Positions 24,323 to 33,675 of a stretch of DNA of 64,000 nt are shown one piece after another; positions within the stretch are counted from its first letter, which is position 1; every line of letters begins with the position of its first letter. The notes under the pieces were generated by a model, which saw nothing but the letters and a program-made list of their open reading frames with translations, was not told the DNA's origin and did not search any database. This DNA is from Chitinophagaceae bacterium (lineage in GTDB: Bacteria > Bacteroidota > Bacteroidia > Chitinophagales > Chitinophagaceae), in contig JAFKGQ010000019.1 in assembly GCA_017307755.1 (NCBI GenBank), positions 5,001-69,000 on the forward strand, read 5' to 3'. The position numbers and the translations under genes were made by a program.

Positions 24323-26025
24323 ACGATATAAGAAAATATCTGATCTTTTTGATCCCAGCAATTTTGCCGGCCTGTTCCGGGGGACATTCATCTCCTTCCA
24401 GAGAAGCACTCGATCAATTGCATCTGAAAAAAGGTCAGATCATCGTCTGCGGCACTCCTGATAAAGAGTTTGGGATCGTAAATTTTGACATCACTGGCAG
24501 TCAGGAAGTGAAAAACGACTTCAATACCGCTGTAGAATTACTACATTCATTCGAATATGATGAGGCAGAAAAAGCCTTTGCAAAGATCATTGATGAATCA
24601 CCGGAATGCGCAATGGCCTATTGGGGGGTAGCTATGTGCAACTTTCATCCTTTATGGGAACCACCATCGGAAGCTGATCTAAAAAAAGGCTCCGCAGCGA
24701 TTGCTATAGCTAATTCCATTAAACAGCGATCCCGACTGGAATCTGCATATATAAATGCGGTTGCCTCATATTATAAAGACTGGAACAGCACGGATGCCCA
24801 TACCCGTTGCGTACATTTTGAGAAAGCGATGGAGCTATTGCATGAACAGTATCCTACAGACAGAGAGGCGGCTATCTTTTATGCATTAGCATTGGATGCC
24901 TCCGCAGACCCGATGGATAAGACCTATGCCCATCAAAAAGAAGCAGGTAGGATACTGGACAGCATGTACAAATCCTCCCCCAACCATCCTGGTATTATCC
25001 ATTATATAATTCATACCTACGACTATCCTGGTATAGCGGATCTTGCTTTGCCGGCTGCACGAAGGTATGCCGAAGTAGCTCCTTCTTCCGCCCATGCTTT
25101 GCACATGCCTTCGCATATCTTCACAAGGCTGGGTCTTTGGGATGAAAGTATCCAATTGAACACCAGGTCAATTGAAGCTGCCCAATGCTATGCACAGTCG
25201 ACAGGTGTAAAGGGACATTGGGATGAAGAACTGCATGGGTTGGATTATTTAATATATGCATACCTGCAGAAGGGAGATATCCAGGCAGCGACAGAACAGT
25301 TACATTACCTGGCAACGATCCGGGATGTATCCCCTATTAACTTTAAAGAAGCCTATACATTTGCCGCATCCCCATGCCGCTCGGCTCTTGAAAATAAGAA
25401 TTGGTCTGAAGCGGCCTTACTGTCACTGCAGCCATCATCTTTTCCCTGGGGCAAGTTTCCCTGGCAAGAGGCTATAATTCATTTTGGAAGGCTTCTAGGT
25501 GCTATCCATACTGCAAAGCTCCTCATCGCGGAAAAGGAACTGGTCAGACTGGATACACTGCATAGTCTCCTGGTGAGACAAGCCGATGCCTACAAAGCAA
25601 GACAGGTGGAAATACAACTAATTGCAAGTCAGGCATGGATAGCTCATGCAAAAGGGTCGGATACGGAAGCCTTGCACCTCATGGAAACAGCCGCCAACCT
25701 GGAGGATAGCACTTCTAAACACCCGGTGACGCCTGGCGAGGTCTTGCCGGCAAGAGAATTGTACGGCGACCTATTATTTGAGTTACATCAAAATATTGCA
25801 GCATTCCAGGAATACAAAGCAGTACTCAAAAAATGTCCCAATCGATTTAATAGCCTGTTTGGAGCCGGACGAACTGCTGAAATCCTTAGTGACACTACAA
25901 ATGCAGGCTTATATTACAGGCAGCTCCTTGCTATTGCCAATCCACGCTCAACCAGACCGGAACTAAATACAGCAAGGGCTTTTTCAGCCAGGCTGTCATC
26001 CCGGCGATTTGTTAAAAACCAGTAA
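24319..26025 (+). CDS. TPR repeat lipoprotein
   Basis: 568 residues. The N-terminus is a lipoprotein signal (YLIFLIPAILPACSGG). The rest is helical with tetratricopeptide-like units: FNTAVELLHSFEYDEAEKAFAKIIDESPECAMAYWGVAMCNF, then similar pairs around 150-190, 235-275 and 485-530. It resembles the TPR proteins Bacteroidota annotators describe as hypothetical 'tetratricopeptide repeat protein' of 500-600 residues. No enzymatic motif. It probably holds partners at the outer membrane. Two lipid-modifying genes follow on the same strand. Confidence 0.82.
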   Translation: MNDIRKYLIFLIPAILPACSGGHSSPSREALDQLHLKKGQIIVCGTPDKEFGIVNFDITGSQEVKNDFNTAVELLHSFEYDEAEKAFAKIIDESPECAMAYWGVAMCNFHPLWEPPSEADLKKGSAAIAIANSIKQRSRLESAYINAVASYYKDWNSTDAHTRCVHFEKAMELLHEQYPTDREAAIFYALALDASADPMDKTYAHQKEAGRILDSMYKSSPNHPGIIHYIIHTYDYPGIADLALPAARRYAEVAPSSAHALHMPSHIFTRLGLWDESIQLNTRSIEAAQCYAQSTGVKGHWDEELHGLDYLIYAYLQKGDIQAATEQLHYLATIRDVSPINFKEAYTFAASPCRSALENKNWSEAALLSLQPSSFPWGKFPWQEAIIHFGRLLGAIHTAKLLIAEKELVRLDTLHSLLVRQADAYKARQVEIQLIASQAWIAHAKGSDTEALHLMETAANLEDSTSKHPVTPGEVLPARELYGDLLFELHQNIAAFQEYKAVLKKCPNRFNSLFGAGRTAEILSDTTNAGLYYRQLLAIANPRSTRPELNTARAFSARLSSRRFVKNQ

Positions 26026-26089
26026 ATTTTTACTTTAATAATATCTGAATTATTTGGTTTTCAGCCATTAAAAAGTATCTTGGGGCCCC

Positions 26090-26980
26090 ATGCAAGGCCT
26101 GATATATTACGTTTTATTGCCATTCATCTATTTGCTTTCCCTCCTACCTTTTTCAATCTTATACAGGGTCAGTGATGGATTCTATTTTATTCTCTATTAC
26201 ATTTTCGGCTATCGCAAAAGAATAGCCATGCAAAACCTTCGCAATTCTTTCCCGGATAAATCTGAAACAGAAATAAAAAGGTTGTGCAAAGATTTTTATC
26301 ATTACCTCTGCGATCTCTTCCTCGAGAGTTTTAAAACGCTCACGATCGGTCGTTCCACAATGTTAAAACGTTGCACGTTAAGCACTGCTGCAAAAGATAT
26401 TTTCGATCGTTATCACCGGGAAGGGAAAAGCATCATGCTCGTAATGGGACATTATGGCAACTGGGAGTGGGCCGGGAATACATTCAGCCTTACTTGTAAA
26501 CAAAAATTGTTTGTGGTATATCATCCGTTCGGCAATAAGTATTTCAACGGGTTGATGTATCGCATGCGTACGCGTTTTGGGACAGGACTTATTGCAATGA
26601 AAGACACCTATAAAGACATGGTGAAAAATAAGGCAATGGTCACCACCACTGCATTTATTGCCGACCAAACGCCACAGCCGGATAATGCTTTCTGGACGAC
26701 CTTTCTCAACCAGGATACGCCCGTTTTCTGGGGAACAGAAAAAATTGCAAAAAAAATGGGTTATCCCATTGTATATATAACAATAAAGCGACTAAAAAGA
26801 GGTTATTACAACATATTTGCGGAAGTATTGTCGGAAGACTCTAAATATACCGCCGACGGAAAAATTTCTGAACTGCATACCGCCAGACTGGAAAAAGACA
26901 TACAAGATCAACCTGAAATATGGCTCTGGACACATAGACGATGGAAGCACAAACGCCCGGTTGAAAATAAATCAATTTAA
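26090..26980 (+). CDS. LpxL/HtrB-type lipid A acyltransferase family protein
   Basis: 296 residues. One N-terminal membrane helix (YYVLLPFIYLLSLLPFSILYRVSDG) and the catalytic GHYGNWEW of the H-x4-E lysophospholipid acyltransferase family, followed by VVYHPFGNKYFNGLMYRMR and ADQTPQPDNAFWTTFLNQDTPVFWGTEKIA. Such enzymes add secondary acyl chains to lipid A or ornithine lipid-like targets at the inner membrane. It lies 64 bp after the TPR gene and 21 bp before the desaturase, pointing to shared lipid remodelling. Confidence 0.92.
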   Translation: MQGLIYYVLLPFIYLLSLLPFSILYRVSDGFYFILYYIFGYRKRIAMQNLRNSFPDKSETEIKRLCKDFYHYLCDLFLESFKTLTIGRSTMLKRCTLSTAAKDIFDRYHREGKSIMLVMGHYGNWEWAGNTFSLTCKQKLFVVYHPFGNKYFNGLMYRMRTRFGTGLIAMKDTYKDMVKNKAMVTTTAFIADQTPQPDNAFWTTFLNQDTPVFWGTEKIAKKMGYPIVYITIKRLKRGYYNIFAEVLSEDSKYTADGKISELHTARLEKDIQDQPEIWLWTHRRWKHKRPVENKSI

Positions 26981-27001
26981 AAATCCCTTTAGCTTCGAGT
27001 C

Positions 27002-27976
27002 ATGCAAAAAAAACCGGGCAGGGTGCTGATCCTTGCTACAAAACCCTTCGCCAAAGAAATAACATGGAAAAGTTGGTATTACACGCTGTCCACTCTTACG
27101 ATCCTGATTGCGCTTTTTGCAGGCATTTACTTTTTGAATAATATCTTCTTACGGATTACCTGCAGCCTTGCAGCCGGACTCACTATGGTTCGTATGTTCG
27201 TGATCTATCATGATCATCAGCATCATACCATTCTGCACCGGTCATTGTCTGCAGATATTATTTTTAAAGTGTACGGCATTTTTATACTCGCACCTTCCAG
27301 CATATGGAAGCGTTCGCACGATTACCATCACAATCATAACTGCAAATTATTCAGCGCCAGCATCGGGTCATATCCTATTATGACCAAACAACGATTTCTG
27401 CAATCTTCCAAGGCAGAGCAGCGCATTTACCTGGCCATCCGGCATCCACTAACCATTTTGTTCGGGTATTTTACTATGTTTATTTACGGGATGTGTGTGT
27501 GCTCCTTTATCAGTGCGCCCAAACGTCATTGGGATTCGCTGATTGCGCTTATCTTTCATATCGGTATTAGCGTATCGATCTTTGTTTATCTGGGCTGGCT
27601 CACTTGGCTGCTGGCTGCCGTGATACCATTTATACTGGCCTTTATGATAGGTGCTTATTTATTTTATGCGCAACATAATTTTCCAGGAGTAACCTTCCGC
27701 GAAAAAGATGAGTGGTGCTATGAGGAGGCGGCGATGGCTTCATCCAGCTACATGGTCATGAATCCTTTTTGGAAATGGGTCACAGCGAATATCGGCTATC
27801 ATCATATTCATCATATCAATTCACGCATTCCGTTTTACCGCCTTCCCGAAGTAATGGCCAGCATTCCGCAATTACAGGAAGCAAAAACAACCACATTGAA
27901 CCCTTTAGATATCATGGCATGCTTTCGGTTGAAAGTATGGGATCCGGATACTAATTCTATGGTCGGGATTAAGTGA
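27002..27976 (+). CDS. Membrane fatty acid desaturase family protein
   Basis: 324 residues with four or more membrane helices and the three histidine clusters of the di-iron desaturase/hydroxylase fold: HDHQHH near 70, HDYHHNHN near 103, and HHIHH near 265 (GYHHIHHINSRIPFYRLPE). The last cluster with its NSRIP-FYRL tail is typical of the beta-carotene ketolase/desaturase-like group. It inserts a double bond or hydroxyl in a membrane lipid; the substrate is not predictable. Adjacent to the acyltransferase, it may act on the same lipid. Confidence 0.9.
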   Translation: MQKKPGRVLILATKPFAKEITWKSWYYTLSTLTILIALFAGIYFLNNIFLRITCSLAAGLTMVRMFVIYHDHQHHTILHRSLSADIIFKVYGIFILAPSSIWKRSHDYHHNHNCKLFSASIGSYPIMTKQRFLQSSKAEQRIYLAIRHPLTILFGYFTMFIYGMCVCSFISAPKRHWDSLIALIFHIGISVSIFVYLGWLTWLLAAVIPFILAFMIGAYLFYAQHNFPGVTFREKDEWCYEEAAMASSSYMVMNPFWKWVTANIGYHHIHHINSRIPFYRLPEVMASIPQLQEAKTTTLNPLDIMACFRLKVWDPDTNSMVGIK

Positions 27977-28181
27977 CCACTGCCGGAAAGCTGAGGATCT
28001 ATTTTTACTTTACTACAAACAAAGGCGGCACACCTCCAGCTATCGCAGCCTATATTCCTCCTTCTGTCAAGATCAAACTGGCCATGGTAATCGGTACGAT
28101 CGTTCAAGATGCAGGTGAGGTCATCCGACAGCGCTTCGGTGCGAAGTTCGACCAATAAGCACTAACATACGCGTTTCCATA

Positions 28182-28853
28182 TCACAGATCAGAGATATGG
28201 TCGCTTTCCAGACGATACAATTTGTAGGTGGCGCTGCCCTTTTCAGCCCGGAAATACAATATGAACTCGCTAAAGGTGACATTGAGGTTCGGAATGCTGT
28301 CCATTTTGTTTATAGAAAATGAGGTATGGGAATATTGAGGATAGGGAGTGGAATAGTGCAGGCTAATCTCCCCGATCATGTCGAACGCGGCCCCTTTTCT
28401 CCCGGTCAGTTGTTGACGGAGCATGGTTCGTGAATATTTTAGAGAATCTTTGCCCGGATCCGCGTCAGCATTATCTATCTCCAATGAATCGATGGTGATG
28501 AAATGCAGGAATGAATCGATATTCCCAATACGGAAGCTCTTGATCCACTCATTGAAGCCCACGTTGTGATCACTATTCGGTTTTTTGATAAATTCCAGGA
28601 ATGCCAGCACGTCACGAAAATGGGAGCGAGTGGCTGGATCAAGGGTATCATAGCTCTCTTTGGGCGCTTCTGGCGTGGAATCGCGGGCCCCAAGCGGAGG
28701 ATTGGCGGTTGGAATAACGGCCGCTGGGGGGGAATCGATGCTGGAAGAGTCGCCGGCGGCTTGTCGTTTAGACGCTGAAGATGGATGGGAGTGGCAGGCG
28801 CCCAGCAAAAGGAGGCAGCAAAATACAAGGTTTAGCAGGGATGGGGTTTTCAT
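28182..28853 (-). CDS. Lipoprotein of unknown function
   Basis: Starting at 28853, MKTPSLLNLVFCCLLLLGACHS is a lipoprotein signal with lipobox LGAC; an upstream in-frame codon would disrupt it. A Ser/Pro/Ala-rich linker follows to about residue 70, then about 150 residues of unrecognised domain with SIDSFLHFITIDSLEIDNAD and ISLHYSTPYPQYSHTSFSINKM segments. The 205 bp between it and the convergent desaturase contain no gene I can support. Confidence 0.65.
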   Translation of the reverse strand: MKTPSLLNLVFCCLLLLGACHSHPSSASKRQAAGDSSSIDSPPAAVIPTANPPLGARDSTPEAPKESYDTLDPATRSHFRDVLAFLEFIKKPNSDHNVGFNEWIKSFRIGNIDSFLHFITIDSLEIDNADADPGKDSLKYSRTMLRQQLTGRKGAAFDMIGEISLHYSTPYPQYSHTSFSINKMDSIPNLNVTFSEFILYFRAEKGSATYKLYRLESDHISDL

Positions 28854-28924
28854 GAAACTAAGATAATCGGGAAACATGAGGGTACAAAGGGCAGGTGCAA
28901 ATATCCCAATGCCAGTTAGCCAGC

Positions 28925-29512
28925 TCATTGTTGTATCCGTTTCCGGATCCGGCTCAGAGACGGATTAGTGATACCCAGGAAGGAAGCGATATGATAGGCG
29001 GGAATACGATTGATAATATTTGGATGTTCATCCAGCAGCCTGATGTAGCGCTGTTCGGGTGAAAAGAACAAAAGCTCCTCGGTTCGCGTTTGCGAATAGC
29101 TAAAGAATTGCTCTGCCAGCAGTCGACCAAATCTGGCCCAGTTGGGGTGCGTTCCGTATAGACTAGTGAGATCCCGATAGGTGATATATATAATTTCAGA
29201 CTCCTCCATCGCCTCGATAAAATAATGGCAGGCTATGCGGGTAACAAAACTTCGAAAGGAAACGACAAACTGATTTTCAGAGAAGAAAAAGATGTTCTTT
29301 TCTTCGCCCGTTTCCGGATTACTGTAGTATATCCGGAAGATACCCTTGATGATCAGTCCCAGGTCGTTGCAGACCATATATTGCAGATTGAAGAAATCAC
29401 CCTTTTTGATCTTGCGGGGTTTCCAGAACGGTCTGCTATCAGTAATGTCTTTCTCGGTTAATGCGGCAAAATTTGTCAAATACGTGTTAAGTATTTCATA
29501 GCTCTCACTCAT
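28925..29512 (-). CDS. Crp/Fnr-type transcriptional regulator
   Basis: 195 residues: a cyclic-nucleotide-binding-like beta barrel (about 20-120, with KKGDFFNLQYMVCNDLGLIIKGIFRIYYSNPETGEEKNIFFF) and a winged HTH (about 135-195, RIPAYHIASFLGITNPSLSRIRKRI). The barrel lacks the canonical cAMP-binding Arg-Ser pair, as is usual in Bacteroidota members, so the signal is unknown. Upstream on the same strand lies the DUF308-like gene, 45 bp away; the regulator may control it. Confidence 0.88.
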   Translation of the reverse strand: MSESYEILNTYLTNFAALTEKDITDSRPFWKPRKIKKGDFFNLQYMVCNDLGLIIKGIFRIYYSNPETGEEKNIFFFSENQFVVSFRSFVTRIACHYFIEAMEESEIIYITYRDLTSLYGTHPNWARFGRLLAEQFFSYSQTRTEELLFFSPEQRYIRLLDEHPNIINRIPAYHIASFLGITNPSLSRIRKRIQQ

Positions 29513-29557
29513 GGCCGATGATTAAGCAGGTTTGAAATTAAACAAAACCCGTAGATA

Positions 29558-30100
29558 TCAGGCGGTTTGTTGAGCCGTTCTTTTCGTTTTTGACAAGCGA
29601 ATGGCCGCGATAAGGAAGTATAGAGCGCCAAAAGCTGCATAACCGGCAAGGCTGTCGATGCCCATGGTTGGGGTATGTGCCAGGATAATAAAGGAACCAC
29701 CGGCAAGCATGGATTGGCCGCCGCTAAGGATCATGGGCCATTGACCATCCAATTCCTTCCGGCGGCGTAAACCGAGGACCAACTGGATAAGACCAGTGAC
29801 GACCGCCCACGCACCAAAAACGATAAGGGCCTCAGGTACACCTTTTTGCAAAGCCAATGCTACGCCGACGGCAGTAAGGAGGCCGACTACCGCGTTCATA
29901 TATTGCGGAGTTTTTGAAACATAGCGTGGGTCAGCCTTAATGTCCAGATAGGTAGCAAACACGTCCCATGCCGGATACAGAATAAGGAGGATGCTGGTAA
30001 TTTGGCGGTTGGTTTTGACGAAAACTGAAAGCAGAATTACCCAAAGGATCGAAAATGCTGTACGCAAAAAATAGAGTGTGCGCAGGGATACTGAGTTCAT
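29558..30100 (-). CDS. DUF308-like small membrane protein
   Basis: From the ATG at 30100 (MNSVSLRTLYFLRTAF), about 180 residues with six hydrophobic segments. The layout resembles HdeD/DUF308 proteins: ILLILYPAWDVFATYLDI, VVGLLTAVGVALALQKG, ALIVFGAWAVVTGLIQLVLG and LAGYAAFGALYFLIAAIRL. Not a firm family match. It follows the MFS transporter on the same strand. Acid- or envelope-stress function is known for HdeD relatives, but here it is only a guess. Confidence 0.6.
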   Translation of the reverse strand: MNSVSLRTLYFLRTAFSILWVILLSVFVKTNRQITSILLILYPAWDVFATYLDIKADPRYVSKTPQYMNAVVGLLTAVGVALALQKGVPEALIVFGAWAVVTGLIQLVLGLRRRKELDGQWPMILSGGQSMLAGGSFIILAHTPTMGIDSLAGYAAFGALYFLIAAIRLSKTKRTAQQTA

Positions 30101-30203
30101 GATGTGTGTTTTTTGATAGCTCAAAATTCTCACATTTTTTTCTGTCAGATTTTCACTTAAGTTAAAATCGGTGCACGTTTTAACCCAGCATTGGCGATAG
30201 CCC

Positions 30204-31415
30204 TTATTCCCCAATCACTGCCATTTCGCCGACTTTCGTTGACTGCTGTTTCATCCTGGCTTTCTTACCGGCAGCCCTTTTCACAGGAGCGGTGACAAAA
30301 GTCAACCCCAATGACAGCAAAAGTAAGGGTACTGTCATCCAGATGACCTCATGAATGCCGTATCTGGCGATGACAAAACCGCCCAGCAAGGTACCGATGG
30401 TAATACCCGCGTTAAAAAAAGACGGGAGCAGGCTGTTGACAAAGTCAAGCGCCGGCTCCCTGATATCATGGGTAAGATGAAGGTTAGCTACCAGGAAACC
30501 ACCGGTATGGATAAAGCCCCAGATAGAAAGTATGATCACCATCGGGACAAAATAACCGCCGAACTGGTAAGCCAGAATATGCATGACCACTAAAAGGATC
30601 AGCGCCAGGCGAATGGTGAGGTTGATGTTCTTACTCAGTGCGATGCCTGTAAGCCAGTTGCCCAGGATACCCGTGCCACCGAAGACCAGCAGCATGATGC
30701 TTATCTGAGCCCCATTCATATGTGAGATCTTATCCAGGTATTCGGCCAGGTAGCCATAGGTGGCGAACATCCCTGCCAATATAATGGTGGAGGCCAATAG
30801 TTTGACCCATAAATGTACGCTGCGCAATATTTTTACCTGGCTTGCCGGACTTGCCTGACTTTCGTTAACGGGCATCGAAGGGGCAAAGAGGTAGAGCGCT
30901 CCAAAAGCCAATAGATTGATGACGGCGGATACGATAAATGACGCTCTCCAGTTGAACAGATCGGCCATATAGGTTGTCAGAGGCACACCCAGAACAGTGG
31001 CGACGCTTAAGCCGCCCATTACGATGGCGATGGCCTTGGGTGCGTCTTTCGGCCCAGCCTGTTTAGCCGCGGCTGTCATGGCAACCGCCCAGAACACCGG
31101 GTGTAGAAAGGCAGGCAGGATACGGGCTATCATTAGTACCGTAAAGTTGGGCGCCACAGCGGATAATAAATTTGAAAGAACGAAGATGCCCAATACCAGA
31201 CACATAACAATCTTGCGGTTCAGTTTGGCAGTAAGCATATTGGTAAAGGGTCCGGCCAGAGCTACCGTCAAAGCAAATGCGCTGAGCAGCCAGCCGGCGG
31301 TATCGATAGAAATATGGAATTCTTTTGCCAGATCCGGCAGGATCCCGATAACCCCGAATTCTGTGGTGATGATGCCGAAGGCGCCGAGCGCCATGATGTA
31401 AATAGATTTTTTCAC
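30204..31415 (-). CDS. MFS transporter, DHA1 family
   Basis: 403 residues, twelve predicted membrane helices. The N-terminus YIMALGAFGIITTEFGVIGILPDLAKEFHIS is characteristic of AraJ/YdhP-type DHA1 exporters, followed by the motif-A-like loop NMLTAKLNRKIVM and AFLHPVFWAVAMTAAAKQ. It is a proton-driven efflux pump for drugs or sugars. An ArsR-family regulator gene sits 62 bp upstream on the same strand and probably controls it. Confidence 0.93.
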   Translation of the reverse strand: MKKSIYIMALGAFGIITTEFGVIGILPDLAKEFHISIDTAGWLLSAFALTVALAGPFTNMLTAKLNRKIVMCLVLGIFVLSNLLSAVAPNFTVLMIARILPAFLHPVFWAVAMTAAAKQAGPKDAPKAIAIVMGGLSVATVLGVPLTTYMADLFNWRASFIVSAVINLLAFGALYLFAPSMPVNESQASPASQVKILRSVHLWVKLLASTIILAGMFATYGYLAEYLDKISHMNGAQISIMLLVFGGTGILGNWLTGIALSKNINLTIRLALILLVVMHILAYQFGGYFVPMVIILSIWGFIHTGGFLVANLHLTHDIREPALDFVNSLLPSFFNAGITIGTLLGGFVIARYGIHEVIWMTVPLLLLSLGLTFVTAPVKRAAGKKARMKQQSTKVGEMAVIGE

Positions 31416-31477
31416 AAATTCAAATATTTAAATGTTTCGATGTTTTAAAGACAATGACAAGACCTCCGGCCCTTTCA

Positions 31478-31759
31478 TCATTTACCTTTTAAGTCGTTTA
31501 GAGAGGAAATGTATTCGCTGAGGACCTCCTCGTTCAGGATGTACTTAAGGTTACGTCCTTCTTTTTCGGGCAACAGCAACTCCGCCTCTACCAGCTGCTT
31601 TAGATGGTGTGAAACCGAAGGTTGTGTAAGATCAAGAATATCATGCACTTCCGCGCAATACAGACAGTCGTTTCTTTTCCTGAACTGCTGTAAAATAGTT
31701 ATCCTGCTGGCGTCACTCAATGCCCTGGAGATCTTCTCTATTTTCTTATTATCCATCAT
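31478..31759 (-). CDS. ArsR family winged-helix regulator
   Basis: From 31759 (MMDNKKIEKISRALSDASRITILQQF) about 93 residues, the usual length for ArsR proteins; an in-frame codon at 31852 would add an unrelated tail. The recognition helix is LTQPSVSHHLKQLVEAELL. A pair of cysteines (NDCLYCAE) in the helix before it could bind metal or respond to oxidants. It is upstream of the MFS transporter gene and probably represses that operon. Confidence 0.9.
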   Translation of the reverse strand: MMDNKKIEKISRALSDASRITILQQFRKRNDCLYCAEVHDILDLTQPSVSHHLKQLVEAELLLPEKEGRNLKYILNEEVLSEYISSLNDLKGK

Positions 31760-31837
31760 TACGGCACAAAGGTAGTAAAAATATCCATACATCGAAATGT
31801 TTCTATGTATTGCTGCCAGCAAAAATTTAAATTCCAA

Positions 31838-31871
31838 AAAAGGCCGCCTCAAAAGTAATTTGAGGCGGCCT
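31838..31871 (-). terminator. Terminator between ArsR and SusD genes
   Basis: Perfect 13-bp stem aggccgcctcaaa / tttgaggcggcct, loop agtaa. On the minus strand a T run follows, so it ends the SusC-SusD transcript. Apical sequence shared with the terminator at 20657. Confidence 0.85.
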
Positions 31872-31893
31872 CATGAAGATTATTTACAGATTT

Positions 31894-33663
31894 CTATTTT
31901 ACATAGCCATCATTCTGCGAAAATAACTTTGAAGCATCCATTGTAGACTGGGGAATGGGGTAAATACGGCGGAAAGGTTGAGATACAGGCTTTGCTGTAC
32001 CAGCCGCTTCGAATTTACCAAAGCGGATCGCAGCTTTTCTTCTGTACATTTCCCAATACATTTCAAACCCGGTTTCATTGTAAAGCGTTTGCATGTCAAT
32101 AGAAGTAAGCGCTGTTCCGGGAGCATTGGCATATAATGCTTCACGCGTTCTGCTTGTGCGCAGCAAATTCATATCAGCCAAAGCCTGAGCGGTTTGGCCT
32201 TTGCGTAAATAAGCTTCTGCACGCATACAATACATAGCCCCCAAACGATACATCGGAATATCACAGTTACTTCTACTGTTAGCGCCTTGCGGATCAAACT
32301 CAAATTTGAATGGCCGAACACCGCGATTGATCTCCGCCTGGGTAAATACAGACTGTGTGGGATCATCAAAATTAAGCTCTGGCGTAAAGTCCATTAGTTG
32401 GGTGGACGCCTTTTCGCAATACAACTTACTTACTTTAATACGTCCATCGGGTGTACGTTCAAAGTCGGTTCCCACGATGCGTGGTCCATACTGTTGACCA
32501 ACCTGCAGGCCCCGGTTGAAATGGAACCAGGGCAATGTAGCCCCCCCCACTATAGTAGTGGTAACCGGGACGCTCACATCAGTACCATCGTTCATAAACC
32601 AGGTACCATCGGCGTATTGATAATGTCTTTGAAAGCGCGGATCATCATGATTATTATCCCACGTAGCATAAAATTCAGGGGTAGTGCAGGATGCATTGGT
32701 ACCCCGGTTGGCCGGAGAAGGTTTCTGATTCCTTTCCATAGGCATATAAGCAAAATTATTGCTGCTGTTGGTCAGGGTGTTTACATACTGGGTTATTACA
32801 AAGATAAGTTCCGTTCCGTCTCCGTTATTAATATCAAAATTGTGGAAAAAGTTGCTTTCCAGTCTAAATTGTCCCGACCCAATAAGTTGGGACGTATAAG
32901 AGATAACTTTATCCATGTCGGTTACGGTGCCATCAACCGCCTGTTCATCAAATTTAAAAGAGGAGGTGGGATTATAACGGTCTTTGTACACAGCACGGTT
33001 GAGGTACATATCCGCCAGCAGGGCATAAGCAGCCTGTTTGGTGAAACGCCCGTTGCCTGTACTATTCTGGCCTATATTCGACAGATCAGGTATTAATGAT
33101 TCTACCTGTTTGATCAAACCGTCGATGGTGGTGTCGGCTTTTCTCACCTGCAACGGAGCATTGGCTACACTGGGGTCGCGGTAAGGCGCCTGACCATACA
33201 GGTCTAACGCATGAAAAGTGTATAATGCCAGCAGGGCCCTGGCTTCCGCCAACAGTTGGGTCTTGTTGGCAGCATTCGATGCGGTAATGCTGCTGATGGC
33301 AGTGAGAGATTGGGTGATACCGAGATTAAGACTATTCCAGGTGTTGGTAATCATAGAATTGTCAGCCCCCCAGGTAAATTCATGAATAGCGCGATAAATA
33401 CCACCGTCCCCCCAGTCGCTGCCACGTGTAGGCAATATCGCTTCGTCTGTTGAATATTCCTGCAGGGCAAATACCTGGGCATGGTTTACAAAAGTACCAT
33501 TGTCCATTTGTCCGTATGCTGAGGCCAGCGCATTTTGAGGACTTGCACTATTTGAACCCAGCACTTCATCAATTACCTGTTCTTTAAGTTTGGTACAGCC
33601 TGTCATAGCCACTATCAGAAAAACACAGGCTATTTTATACAGTTTAAATGATTTCTTGTTCAT
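31894..33663 (-). CDS. SusD/RagB family outer-membrane lipoprotein
   Basis: 589 residues. Lipoprotein signal MNKKSFKLYKIACVFLIVAMTGCTK. The SusD fold is recognised by helical TPR blocks (LLAEARALLALYTFHALDLYGQAPY; YALLADMYLNRAVY) and the C-terminal RPFKFEFDPQGANSRSNCDIPMYRLGAMYCMRAEAYLRKGQ block. It caps the SusC channel upstream and captures an oligosaccharide or other nutrient at the cell surface. No glycosidase gene accompanies the pair, so the substrate is unknown. Confidence 0.95.
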   Translation of the reverse strand: MNKKSFKLYKIACVFLIVAMTGCTKLKEQVIDEVLGSNSASPQNALASAYGQMDNGTFVNHAQVFALQEYSTDEAILPTRGSDWGDGGIYRAIHEFTWGADNSMITNTWNSLNLGITQSLTAISSITASNAANKTQLLAEARALLALYTFHALDLYGQAPYRDPSVANAPLQVRKADTTIDGLIKQVESLIPDLSNIGQNSTGNGRFTKQAAYALLADMYLNRAVYKDRYNPTSSFKFDEQAVDGTVTDMDKVISYTSQLIGSGQFRLESNFFHNFDINNGDGTELIFVITQYVNTLTNSSNNFAYMPMERNQKPSPANRGTNASCTTPEFYATWDNNHDDPRFQRHYQYADGTWFMNDGTDVSVPVTTTIVGGATLPWFHFNRGLQVGQQYGPRIVGTDFERTPDGRIKVSKLYCEKASTQLMDFTPELNFDDPTQSVFTQAEINRGVRPFKFEFDPQGANSRSNCDIPMYRLGAMYCMRAEAYLRKGQTAQALADMNLLRTSRTREALYANAPGTALTSIDMQTLYNETGFEMYWEMYRRKAAIRFGKFEAAGTAKPVSQPFRRIYPIPQSTMDASKLFSQNDGYVK

Positions 33664-33675
33664 ATTCCAAATGAT

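Noticed and set aside
27973..28158. 61-codon frame starting at a GTG that overlaps the desaturase stop
   Set aside because: No recognised motif and the reverse strand is equally open; not supportable.
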